From Fusarium oxysporum f. sp. lycopersici 4287 (lineage: Eukaryota > Ascomycota > Sordariomycetes > Hypocreales > Nectriaceae): 64,000 bases of DNA. Below, piece by piece: positions 34,612 through 45,340 of this stretch; position 1 is the first letter of the stretch, and the number at the start of each line of letters is the position of its first letter. The notes beneath the pieces were generated by a model that saw only the letters and a program-made list of their open reading frames with translations, was not told the DNA's origin and did not search any database. The stretch covers positions 37,647 to 101,646 of the forward strand of contig NW_017264847.1 in the NCBI RefSeq assembly GCF_000149955.1. Direction: 5' to 3'. Both the position numbers and the translations under genes were made by a program.

Positions 34612-36236
34612 CGTTTGCAATAATGATCTCAGACGTGCGCTGCCCCACGGCCAGAACAGTGAGTATGAGTTTGATTATAGGGATTAGAGGAAACACACTG
34701 GCATCGGCAATCCGTAGCCTTTTGACTTGATGCTAAGTTTGGGGGGAACAACAACCATCAGGCCATGGACAACATCTCCCATCTTGGCCGTGCCACATGG
34801 ATAATACACCGTGTTGGTGTCTTTCGGCGGTACTCGGACAGCTCCTGATCAGTCTGGCACCCAGACCCAGGGGCTACATCACGTTTGATCCATTTGCTCA
34901 ATAGGTGCTGGCTAACAATTTCTCGAGCGGTCCTTCGAGGTCAGACAATAGTCTTCTCATCATAGCCATCGGGGTCAGTGAAATAGCGGAAATTAATGGC
35001 AGGATGCTCTCCGGGATCGGCAGACTTGAGGGATATTTTGCCACATGAGCGAGATCAAGTAACATGGGGTGTCAAAGAAATTACAGTTTTAGGCGATGCA
35101 TAGCCCAGAGCTGCCTGGTGGACGTCGAATGGTATGGTGTAGATATGCATCAGTGCATCAGGAGCAGTACCATCGCCCCCTTGGATATTGGGAGGCTCTC
35201 GGCAGGCAAGGAGAGCGACGTCGGCCCACAAGACTGTCTTGTCCTCGCGAGGCTCGTGGAGCTCCCAAGTGATAATCACCTCGGGATGGTTCTGCAAGTT
35301 CTCTCCCACGCCCGGCAAGTCGTTGATGACCTGGATGCCAAGGTTCTCAAGCTCTTCTCAAACGCCTATGCCGAAGAGGAGTCCAATCGAGGTGTCATTC
35401 GCGCCGGCGCACAAAATGGTTTCCTTCTTGGCATTGATGCTCAACTTGCGACTAAATTGCAGAGTAACGTTCACACCAGTGGTGAAGCCATCTATCACGT
35501 CGATGCGATAAATCCAGGCGTTGGTTAGTACTGTGAGATTCGGTCGCTTCTTTTCGCCCCTCAAGATAGGATGGATGTAAGCAACGCTTGCACTGACTCG
35601 GTATCCAGTGTCCTGGTCACACGTCAAGTAGCAGAGAGAGACACCGCTCTTGGAGATACTCACAGCTGAGGTTATTTCGTGGTTAACGCTGTCCACATTT
35701 GGGATCTTGAGGGCCTTGTTCGTTAACTACAAGAAGCCATAAACGATAGGCTTTTGATGACGGTCGTAAATCAGCATAAAGGTTGCGCGAATCCTGTCTA
35801 TCAGGCGCTTCGCAGTCTCCCAATTTCAGCGAACTGCACCGGCCTCTTGCCACTTCTGGACGTCGTGCTCAAGCAAGGCTACCATTGTGGCTAGAACAAC
35901 CATTGAGCACCTTGGCCCGCAAATGGAAGATATTGCTGTTTACTAGGGTTAGTCTGTTAGTCTTGCGTGAGAGAAGTTGAGGGATGGACAAAACTCACCA
36001 TTGGGCTGCTCCGTGGATTTGAACCCGTAGTCGAATTCACCGCCCATAAGGTTGTCCATACTTCGCAAGTCAAGGATCGACTTGTTATCCAAGCCGCTCG
36101 GTCCAGCCCCTATCATAGGAATCTTGCAATCTGGTAGTGCTTCTGCCAGCCGACTTGCAGTCACACAGCCGGCTTCGCCTCCTCTAATAATAATGTAGTT
36201 ATAGTTGGTGTTTGTGAGATCCGCAACGATTGCCAT
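34612..36236 (-). pseudogene. GMC oxidoreductase pseudogene
   Basis: A decayed paralogue of the intact GMC gene at 49473-51169. The N-terminus has the flavin motif altered (IIIRGGEAGCVTASRLAEAL, where the intact gene has VVVGGGTAGCVIASRLAEKL). Later blocks are recognisable in several frames: SASVAYIHPILRGEKKRPNLTVL, GVGENLQNHPEVIITWEL and the C-terminal YYPCGTAKMGD near 34780. The region between them is frameshifted and much of the central part is lost. The family oxidises alcohols such as choline using FAD. Together with the adjacent Zn2Cys6 gene it forms a partial duplicate of the 49.5-53.7 kb module. Confidence 0.85.
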
Positions 36237-36935
36237 TTTAGACAGGGCACAACAAAATGGATTCAGAGCAGTTTCTATAGAGTAGATATCATATGAATTA
36301 AAATAAATAAATAAATAAAAGTTACAATGAGTAAATTGCTGTTTGCTTGATTTTATTTAATCATTGCATCCAAAGCTGAGCTTCATGTGTGGGGACGCGA
36401 GTGATCCTTCAGATCTCCCGGGATTGCTGCAAGATAATTAGCAGCGACTTTCACAGTACTGTAATGCAGTAATGCAGCAAATTGAATAGCTACTGATCTG
36501 CTCTCCATGCAAAAAAGGAACTACTGTTCGACAATGTCATTTCGCCTGGATCTGTATGAAACATTGGGGATTTCGACTACCTACCCAGTAGGTTTGGGGA
36601 CTGCTGGGTCACCGAAGCAACCCCGCACATTTCTTACCTGATCTGGCGAGTTTCCGACGACCCCCCACAAGCTATTGCAATGTGGGCGCCAAGCGAATAC
36701 GTGTGGTTGCACTTGTCTAGCGCTATAGACACCTACCCAAAAGAGAAGAGAAACGAGACACAAGAGCCGAGTGGAAAGGATTGACACACTAAATAATTTG
36801 GCACAATGGGCACAGTGGGCCACTGGAACGGAACATTCCAGACACGTTTCACAATTCGTATAATATGCCGATAGTGGTAGCACCTTGACCATTCTTCTAT
36901 CCTGAAGTTAGAAAGCCCTGTGCGCACGATTGATC
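36237..36935. promoter_or_regulatory. Divergent upstream region of aldehyde dehydrogenase
   Basis: No gene supported. It contains an (AAAT)n microsatellite near 36299-36318. It lies between the GMC pseudogene start and the ALDH start, so it once served as a divergent promoter. Confidence 0.4.
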
Positions 36936-38794
36936 ATGGCGTCATCCGCAACCATCGCTGAGCTGACTGCGCCCAATGGCGTCAAGTATCAGCAGCCACT
37001 GGGTTTGTTTATCAACAATGAGTTCGTCCCGGCAAAGTCCGGCAGCTACATTTCTTCTGTGAACCCTGCGTGAGTTCACCTTTGCCTGAGGCAGTATATT
37101 GTCCGGCGTTCTCACATACCTTGGGATATAGGGACGAGGTTGAGATCGCCAAAGTTCATGCCGCTGAAGCCGAGGATGTCGATGTAGCAGTTCAAGCGGC
37201 AAGGACTGCCCTGGACGGACCCTGGAACGACTTTACATCTACAGAACGAGGCCGTCTTTTGGGTCGTTTGGCTGATCTTGTTGAGGCAAATGCCGATATT
37301 CTAGGCACGATCGAGGCTTGGGATTGCGGTGAGTGTAGACTTTTGATTCACCGTCAAGGCGTTACCATCCTCTAACTTCTTGATGATTGCAGGCAAGCCC
37401 TACGGAGTTACTCTGGTGGATGATATCCCAGAAACCATAGCAGTATTAAGGTACTATGCTGGATATGCAGACAAGCTGCATGGGCAAGGTACCAAGTTAT
37501 CCTTACCCCGGACTCTGAAAGGTGCTAAAACGAGACTATCAGTAATTGAAACCGAAAAGAACCAACACGTCTTTACCACTCGCGAGCCTATTGGGGTTTG
37601 CGGTCAGATAATTCCCTGGAATTATCCCCTTAGCATGGCAGCCTGGAAGCTGGGGCCTGCTGTTGCCACTGGAAATTGCGTGGTGATTAAGGCAGCCGAG
37701 CAGACTCCGTTATCCATTTTATACCTTGCAAGCCTTGTCAAAGAGGCTGGCTATCCCAAGGGCGTAGTTAACGTGATCAATGGATATGGCAAGGATGCCG
37801 GTGCGGCGCTCGCAGGGCATATGGATGTTGATAAAATTGCATTCACTGGCTCAACCGAGACTGGCCGGGAGATTATGAAACTGGCATCGGCCAACCTCAA
37901 GAGCATCACTCTGGAAACAGGTATGCCACATCCATCAGCTTTGGACAGCTCTCTCACAACTGTCACGTTCCATCAAACAAGCTAACTCTTTCAAGGTGGG
38001 AAGTCTCCCCTGATTGTCTTTGAGGATGCCGACCTCGAAAAGGCTGCCTACTGGGGACACATTGGCATCATGTCAAATGCTGGGCAAGTTTGTACAGCTA
38101 ACAGTCGGATATTCGTTCACGAAAAGGTGTATGATGACTTCATGGCACATTTCCTGAAGCAAGTCAACGGCGCCAAAATCGGGAACCCTTTTAGCCAAGA
38201 CACCACCCAGGGGCCCCAAGTGAACCGGATTCAACGAGACAGAGTCCTTCGATACATTGAGCTTGGAATTTCTGAAGGTGCCTCGCTGGCGGCCGGGGGT
38301 AAGGTTTTTGGAAATCCTGATGAAGGTAAAGGCTTTTTCATCGAGCCAACAGTCTTCACTAATGTAAAGGATGACATGACTATTTATCGGGATGAAATCT
38401 TTGGGCCCGTAGCTGCTGTAACGACTTTCAAGACTGAGGAAGAGGTTGTCAGGCGAGCCAACGACACGCCATTTGGACTTGGTGCCGCAATCTTCACTAA
38501 AGATGTCAGCCGTATCCATCGAGTGACTCGCAGGATACAGAGCGGAAGTAAGTATTCTCGATCATTATCATGTCTCCTGCCCCCTGTTCACCATTGCGTT
38601 ACTCGATTCTGGATGGAAAGCCTCGAGAGCTAACTTGTTTCTTTCTAATAGCTGTATGGGTCAACAGTAGTAACGACTCAGACATCCGCGCTCCATTTGG
38701 TGGTTACAAACAGTCGGGAATTGGCCGAGAATGCGGTCAAGCAGGCATAGAGGCTTACACTTCAGTTAAGACGGTCTTTATCACTCTAGACTAG
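36936..38794 (+). CDS. Aldehyde dehydrogenase
   Basis: An NAD(P)-dependent aldehyde dehydrogenase of the classical ALDH superfamily, 517 residues. Five exons: 36936-37069, 37132-37328, 37393-37920, 37996-38547 and 38652-38794; all phases close. Signature residues are present: the cofactor loop [18 protein letters not shown], the general-base Glu285 in LETGGKSP and the nucleophile Cys319 in [11 protein letters not shown]. The end has [16 protein letters not shown]. It is predicted cytosolic and has the length of betaine/aminoaldehyde-type ALDHs. It lies beside a decayed choline-dehydrogenase-like GMC gene, so oxidation of an aldehyde produced from an alcohol or amine is a reasonable inference. 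One region between exons 1 and 2 joins through the acceptor TATAG at 37131. Confidence 0.9.
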
Positions 38795-39739
38795 ATATTT
38801 AAGCCTAAGTCACCATTTGACATTCACTGTTGTCTGCATATCCAATTAAACAGGGCTTGTCATGAAGGTCAGAGTCGAGCTCTCAGCCAAGCGATCAAAG
38901 AAACAAAGATTCAGCCTGCCGATGTCCTCTTGTCAATGACAAATAAAACTGCGTGATACGTCGCTGAAACAGCAAATTATCTTTTTACAAAGTTTGGCAT
39001 ATAATTCACACGCAACCACAAGTTACATTCAACAGCAATGTATTTTAGGATACATTATGCTTCTAGTAGTGCAGTCTACAGTAGACATATCAAGGGTCGA
39101 AACATCGCCACTCAAAAGGTTTGAAGACTATGCTAACTATTATGCGGTAGGTGTTTATTACTATTAGGCTTTTTATTGTTGTATACTTCATGTAGGATAT
39201 GTCATACTTAGGGGATTGAACAATCCGGACTTGGTTTTCTAATGTAGCGTCTAGTACTACTTTTTACTCGAGTCAAGATCAACCTCATTCAACTCCATAT
39301 AAGATCACGATTGTCTTATGAATTTTTGGTCTTTGGACAGTAATGTCTATATTCCCTCTGAGTCGTCTATATTACTGGTGGTGTTTCCTAATTACTCGTA
39401 CCAAGTAAAAAACAGGGAATCTGGCTATTGCTCTCTGCTTTTGCTAAAAGGTTTTTAAATGTCTAATAGGGCGGGTCTTTACTATTCATAACAGCTATAG
39501 TAGAGTATGACGGTGGTCTTCTACTATAACACGAGGGAAAGTTGCAAGATTTACGTGAGAGCATTCTTCAGAACGTCTATTTACGACTTCCTTCGCCAGG
39601 TAAGCAACCCCGCTTCTTTACCTTGAACCCCACATGGTCAATAGTGCATCAGATGAATTTAATTTTACTCTGATCAACTCGAGAGTCGTTGGAAAGCCTT
39701 GCAAGAAACCTAGTACTGTTCTGACCGACCTCTCAAGCT
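38795..39739. other. Intergenic, no gene seen
   Basis: It is AT-rich and lies between convergent ALDH and NmrA-like genes. No coding frame is supported. Confidence 0.45.
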
Positions 39740-40657
39740 TTAAAGACCTCCAGCCTCCTTGAGAAACTCCTGGATACTCGTCGCGTGTAATCCAGTAAGA
39801 GGCCCAACGCCCCACGCCAGGGCCTTTTCCTTCGGGATATGGTTTGCATTCGTGAAGCCCTGAATTACCATTTGGTGCAATGCCGTCTCAGGGCTATTGG
39901 AGTTCAATAAGCTGTGGAGCTGATTCACGACCTCACTGAGGGTGACATTCCTTGACTGCCAGGCTGGGTCTTGGCCCTTGACCACTTCGAAGAGATCTTT
40001 GTAAGTGACCGATTCTCCAGCAAGTAGCGTAGCTTGTCTCATCTGGGACCCGGTGGCAATACTGTCGGTAATCACGGCAAGTGTAGCCCTAGCCGTGTCG
40101 CCAAGAGTCGTCAAGGTTACTTTCTGTGTGCCGTCTCCGTACATGTCAAAGACCTTTGTGTGGTGATTCATAGCCCAAGCAATACCAAGTTCGCGAAGTG
40201 GATTCTTCTTCTGGGCCAAGAGATACTCCATAAACCAGCCGTGGCATATCATGGTCCATTTCACGTCCTGCTGAGATCGCAGCTTGCTGCGGACCACCTC
40301 GTGCGTCGGGCCGCTAAACATTGGCAAGTCCGGAAAATCTTCAAGGTTGATATTCCACTCAGAGGGAATCATGTGTTTACACCGAACACTCTGTCTGCAT
40401 GCCTCGAGGATGTTTGAGTGAGCCGTAATGTAGAAATCATCGGGGCCACTCAACGTCGAAATTACACCGTCACAATCCTGTAGATTACGGAGCAGAGATT
40501 CGGTGCTATAGTCGGTGAGGCGAACTTCGACGTTGATGTGCTTGAGCTGCGGCTTTTTGGACCCCGTGAGGACTACAATTTGGTGCATTGATCTGCAGAA
40601 CTCTTTGGCAAAAGCAATGCCTACGTCCCCAGCACCAACAAGAGCAATCTTCGCCAT
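39740..40657 (-). CDS. NmrA-like/isoflavone-reductase-like protein 2
   Basis: An intact single-exon protein of 305 residues. The start MAKIALVGAGDVGIAF gives the NAD(P)-binding glycine motif right at the N-terminus; an upstream in-frame ATG (40714) would add 19 residues without family similarity, so the internal ATG is preferred. Blocks CDGVISTLSGPDDFYITAH and CKHMIPSEWNINLEDFPDLP place it with the NmrA/isoflavone-reductase group and show kinship to the protein at 24719-25627. The exact reaction is unknown. Its neighbours are ALDH and, beyond the MITE, the EutQ-like cupin. Confidence 0.85.
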   Translation of the reverse strand: MAKIALVGAGDVGIAFAKEFCRSMHQIVVLTGSKKPQLKHINVEVRLTDYSTESLLRNLQDCDGVISTLSGPDDFYITAHSNILEACRQSVRCKHMIPSEWNINLEDFPDLPMFSGPTHEVVRSKLRSQQDVKWTMICHGWFMEYLLAQKKNPLRELGIAWAMNHHTKVFDMYGDGTQKVTLTTLGDTARATLAVITDSIATGSQMRQATLLAGESVTYKDLFEVVKGQDPAWQSRNVTLSEVVNQLHSLLNSNSPETALHQMVIQGFTNANHIPKEKALAWGVGPLTGLHATSIQEFLKEAGGL

Positions 40658-41017
40658 GCTTGGATAGAGGGTTGTTCTTGTATAGAAAAATGGTCGACAG
40701 CGTTCAAATTGCAAAAACTAGTGTGAATGGTTGATAAATCCAGGGCATTGGGTGTCCTTGTCCACTATTATAGCATCAGACGCCTGTTAAATACCTCAGG
40801 TTTTGCACTACCGCCCAGACGATCTATACCTACTACCTCACGTATTACAAATCAAGCATTAAATACCCTGGCAAGATCACAGAGCCATCTCTAGCTCAGG
40901 TAATCATACGGCAATGCCTGTGGATTTGTGCAAATTCCACACAGTTTCTTCGATACCCCTGCCGTATGATGCGGGGGTTTCGGGGTCTGGTAAAACACGG
41001 TAGTGGCTTTTAAAGTA
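40658..41017. other. Intergenic upstream of NmrA-like gene
   Basis: It holds the promoter of the minus-strand NmrA-like gene. No gene was seen. Confidence 0.4.
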
Positions 41018-41275
41018 CAGGTTACCGGGATTACAAATGTTTAGCACTAGTACAAGCTCTAGATTATTTATAATAAATATATCTCTATAAAGTCTCTTTA
41101 AAATTTATTTTAATTAATTTTATATTAAATAATATTTAAAATTTTATGTAATTTAATATATATTTTTATTCATTTTATCTTATTATAAAATATATATAGT
41201 CTTAAAAACTATATAAGGTGGCAATTCTTGGTTCATGCGGAGTCAATTTTGCACATTTGTAATCCCGGTAACCTG
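41018..41275. mobile_element. MITE with perfect 23-bp terminal inverted repeats
   Basis: The left end 41018-41040 starts CAGGTTACCGGGATTACAAA, and 41253-41275 is its exact 23-bp reverse complement. The 258-bp element is non-coding with a very AT-rich core (about 41060-41217). The left end is preceded by TA and the right end is followed by CA, compatible with a Tc1/mariner/pogo-type TA target of which one copy has mutated. I do not recognise a named family; it is not the mimp end sequence. Confidence 0.85.
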
Positions 41276-42528
41276 CACATTTAGAGTCTGCTGATATTCC
41301 ACCTTTTCCATTCTCATGGCCTTTCACACGCCCTGGACAAAGTAGGTACGTACCTGGGTTGATTCGGTTACTGTAAGCGGCATGTGCGTGGTGGAGAGGA
41401 TACCTCAGACCACCCACTTGAAATGTGGAGCGCAGGTTCGCTTAATCGACGAAATAGGAAAGTCTTGATTGCTGAAAGATAAGTTACGTTATGTAATCGG
41501 TGCAGATCAGTGGGCCTTAGCGATTGACTGAATACTAAATCTAGCATAAGGTACTCCTGTACGCCTGATAGAGGGGATACAATTACGCAATTGTATGTTA
41601 ATACCTTAAACCATGGCAGAGTAATCATTTACTGGCCATACATGTTTCGAGTTCATTCTATGTCGTGCTCGATGGGTGCGGTGATTTATCTCACTCCGCG
41701 CCCGACTATCTAAATCCTTTGGGTATCAGGTGTTGCTCTGTTATTGTATTAGAGGAGAGGAATTGATATATCAATGAGCTTGATCCAAACTGCATATCCG
41801 TTGAAGTTGTTAGATCGTCTCAGACGTGATGGACTTTTCAAGGATTCCTACGCAATCTACCCCATCTCTACCTACCCTAGGTTATGTAGCTGGTATCAAC
41901 TTGATCGCTTTCGCCCTCGTTACCTTCCGTAGTTAAAAAGTTACCTTCTCTTGTATTGTATTGCAATCGCTCATCCTTCCATTTAGTGTTCTACTAACTG
42001 AACGTGCATGCGAGACGTCAGCGCTTGTCGATTAATGGTTCGCTTTCCCAAATCTATGCTTGATGTGTGCGGCACGACAACCTTACGGCAATAAAAACCA
42101 AGGTTAAACTTTTCCGTCGTGACAGACCTTGCACATGCCGCCTAAGATGTGGCTGATCTATAGCGATAACTAGGCATGATGGCAGCGATCAAGTGATCGT
42201 AGCCCAGTTGCAGGGGGAACATCTCATTGGAGAGGTATTAGAGACGTAAACTTCCTAAATTGATCCAAATGCGACATTACCCCTCGCGCTGTTGCAAAGT
42301 AAGCTTACTAAAGCGGCCGAACGACACATTATGTAGTTAAGAGCTACCACGCAGTAATACAATTCCTTTCTTGATCTCAAGTTGTAGAGCCGGCCCGTCT
42401 TTTACCGGAACAAACTCATAGAACAAGTGAAGCTTCAAGAATCCTCGTTACACACACAATTTACTCTCATCTCCCTTCTAGATCGACCCAACCGAACCCA
42501 CTACAAATCGACAGAAACATAGTTCACG
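41276..42528. other. Intergenic upstream of cupin gene
   Basis: This 1.25-kb region shows no supported gene on either strand. The last 100 bp is pyrimidine-rich leader-like sequence before the cupin ATG. Confidence 0.4.
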
Positions 42529-42909
42529 ATGCCGGCCTCGAAAGGAAATCTTACTGGCACATCTGATCCCCAGGCCGTCCCTCATGGCCGCTGGGACTCG
42601 TTCCCTGAAGAGCCGTTTCCATTGTACGCGGGTACCAAGTCAATCATCTACAGGTCTGAGGACGGAAAGGTTGTGGTGGGCATGCTGAGAGAGAAGGGCG
42701 GGGATACTCTAGTATGGCCCGTGGATGAGTTTCTATTTGTGACGGAGGGTTCAATTAAGATGGAGGTTCATGGCGGCGAGAGTTTTGTGCTGGGTAAGGG
42801 AGATGTGATGGTCATGAAGAAAGGACAGACGATTACTTTCGAGTGTAGTGACGACTTTGCGAATGTGGCTGTATTCATGGACTCTCAAGAGAAAGTCACG
42901 CTTGTTTAG
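42529..42909 (+). CDS. EutQ-like small cupin protein
   Basis: A single-domain cupin of 126 residues. The fold is visible as GMLREKGGDTLVWPVDEFLFVTEG and the following GKGDVMVMKKGQTITF, matching the (S)-3-hydroxy/EutQ-like cupin group (DUF861 type). The usual metal-binding His residues are not conserved: the first motif has W-P-V-D-E in place of a His pair, so a non-metal or acidic-ligand role is likely. It is cytosolic. Bacterial EutQ acts as an acetate kinase in ethanolamine use; fungal members are uncharacterised. Its position beside ALDH, D-amino-acid oxidase and GMC genes suggests a role in the same pathway. Confidence 0.85.
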   Translation: MPASKGNLTGTSDPQAVPHGRWDSFPEEPFPLYAGTKSIIYRSEDGKVVVGMLREKGGDTLVWPVDEFLFVTEGSIKMEVHGGESFVLGKGDVMVMKKGQTITFECSDDFANVAVFMDSQEKVTLV

Positions 42910-43308
42910 TTGGTTATACCAATTTGCCTCATGAGGAAGAGATAATATGAACATCATGATTCTTTCACAATTCATCACATGCATGAGAACAAGGGCACGA
43001 GACGTGAGTTGGAGAAAAATAGGCATTAATAAAGTCTTGGGGATTGAAAATACAACTAAAGCGAGTTATGAGAAGAGGCCACTGCTCGATGATAACCTCA
43101 ACTTGAGACCTTGGAAGATCTGTGAGCAACAGACTTTCACCTTCGCCAGAGTCAGGTATGTCGAGCCAAGTTCAATTTTATATACACCAATTGCAAAGAG
43201 ATTGTAGATCCAATGAGGATTTCTAGATGGCACATGCAGCCTTTTCATAACACCTGCGTAAACACCAGTTGAACCGATAGATAAGCATCGTCTCTGTACC
43301 TGAATCCA
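42910..43308. other. Short convergent intergenic
   Basis: It lies between the cupin and D-amino-acid oxidase stops. No gene was seen. Confidence 0.45.
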
Positions 43309-44453
43309 CTATAGCTTGCCCATCGCAGGTAGTTCGTATAGGTAGTCTTGGGTGAGCTTCACCACCTGACGAGCGAGGCCAAAGCTGTAAACGTATCCTC
43401 CTGCATTCTGTCCATAGGCATGAACGACTCTCTGCCCATCCAAGTCTTCCCGCTCGCACCTCACGCCGCAGACGCGTCGATCCATGGTGGCATAGACACC
43501 GACGTGGTCGTAAAGAATGGGCCAATCCTTGGGATCGGGGGATGGAAACACATCCGGCTGGTTCAGGTGGGCATTTTTGCAGATCTATAGTGCAAGTCAG
43601 CAACACTGAAGCTTCTCTAAAGGACGGACTACTCACGTGGGCACGTTGCTCCTCGGATATGGAAAGGTCACGGCTATTCTCTTTCAAAACACCTCCAACA
43701 TAGACGGTGCCGTCCTTTCGCGAGAATGCGGTTGAGTAGTATCCTTTGTCTCCTCGGCGGATAAATAATCGGTCATAAGTGACGGGAGCTTTAGCAACGA
43801 CAGTTTGCAGCCTCCAAGGTGTCAAATTCTTTTCCATGACATCCTTGAGGTTCTCAGCCCCAATACCAGAGGCGTTTATAAGAACGTCGTGGCCCATTCC
43901 CTTTAGGTCCGCCAACGAGTACACACGAGCCCGCTTGAACTTGATGCCACGGGCCTTGAGTCTCTCGTAGAGCCAGTCAAGGAACTTTTGCGGCGTGATA
44001 ACAACGGTGGTGTACTTCATGCCGTAAAGAGCGCCTTCGGGCAACTCTTCCCTGGACACGAATCGGAAGTTGGGAGCCTTACCGGCATACCAGACATCCT
44101 CTTTACTGCCGCGATCCATAATCTCAGTCATTTCAATTCTGCGCACGCTCGACTCGGGATTTGTCTCAGCAAGTCTGAGGAGTCCCATAAGGCCCTCAAG
44201 TTGCATTGCCTGCTCACGGGGTGACGATTGGTGTACACCAACCCAGATAGCACCGGCATATGGGCTGGCCCATTCCTTGGTATGATAATCTCCAGGAAGG
44301 TGTTCGGCCACGATGGTAACATTGTAGTCTCGAGGAAGAGTGGCCGCGGCCATCATGCCGGTCACACTGAGAAACTGGTTAGCATTTTGTATTGGGACAT
44401 TGCGAGGGGACACTATTTACTCACCCAGCTCCAAGAATAGTGACCTTGACCAT
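43309..44453 (-). CDS. D-amino-acid oxidase
   Basis: An FAD-dependent D-amino-acid (or D-aspartate) oxidase of 344 residues. Three exons: 44453-44425, 44366-43637 and 43584-43309, with introns of 58 and 52 bp and phases that close. The N-terminus MVKVTILGAGVTGMMAA holds the FAD motif GxGxxG at 8-13. Further family blocks are WASPYAGAIW, GMKYTTVVITPQKFLDWLYERL and the C-terminal GGYVYSFGLARQVVKL. The enzyme oxidises D-amino acids to keto acids, ammonia and peroxide, usually in peroxisomes. The protein ends in GKL, which resembles but is not the consensus SKL peroxisomal tag. A decayed second copy lies at 56545-57310. Confidence 0.9.
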
Positions 44454-45340
44454 GTTCACTCGTTTAGATCTGGTTTCTTTGCGGCGTATAGTTGAAACAG
44501 AAAGGTACAGTAGAGCAGAACAGCGCAGAACAGGGATGGTGAACAGTACAGCTCGGACCAGAATTACGGCTGTGTAGATTTCAGAGATGCAATAGACCGA
44601 GATATATCTGTACTCACTTCCAGCTGGGCTTATCTAGTCGTGTGGCTGCATCCTCCCTTCTGTTGTTACTATAAACAGCTAGGAGACGAGGGTCATATGG
44701 GAAATGCGGTATGGAGTCTGTGGGGATCCTTAGCTGGACTCAGATTGTAGCGAGGGCAATAAAGTCCGGGGTTGGGAACCCACCAAAATTACGGCAGCAC
44801 TAAACTGTACTGTAAATCGGGGCAGCCTGTTGGCTGGTAATTGGTTGCTCGATTTGGACGAAACCCGAGGGAGGCTATCTCCAACCTTGCCCATAGCCGA
44901 GGTGGGACTCGCGTCTGAGCTAGTGAGTGGCAATGGCTTACACTACGTATTGTGGGCTAGCTCGGTAGCTCATTCCATCATCATTAGGTACCACTCGATG
45001 GCACGCCAATATGAATCCTGTAATTAGCAGAACAACCATTAGGAGCGAGAAGAGGGGAGACCACAGCATTGCTCTGAAGGACTTCCTCTGAACAGTGGCG
45101 TTCACATTTCACAACGAGACTGAGCTTCAGCGTTTTGCAGTAAACTGTAGCTAGCTAAATGGCTCAGCCAACCATAAGCGCTTACGTGTACACATTGCTC
45201 TCCCGTGTCGCATCCTGATCACGGACCTAAGGACCAGTGAGTAGGCTCACCGAGGGGGCCGAATAATTTAATCCATAAGATTGAGACATATGGCAAAATT
45301 GAACATTGATGGTTCTACATACACCATGTAATCGTCTTGG
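44454..45340. other. Intergenic, D-amino-acid oxidase promoter
   Basis: No gene supported. It contains the upstream region of the oxidase and the 3' flank of the OYE gene. Confidence 0.4.

Noticed and set aside
41018..41275. mimp-family element
   Set aside because: The inverted end (CAGGTTACC...) does not match the mimp terminal repeat as I know it.
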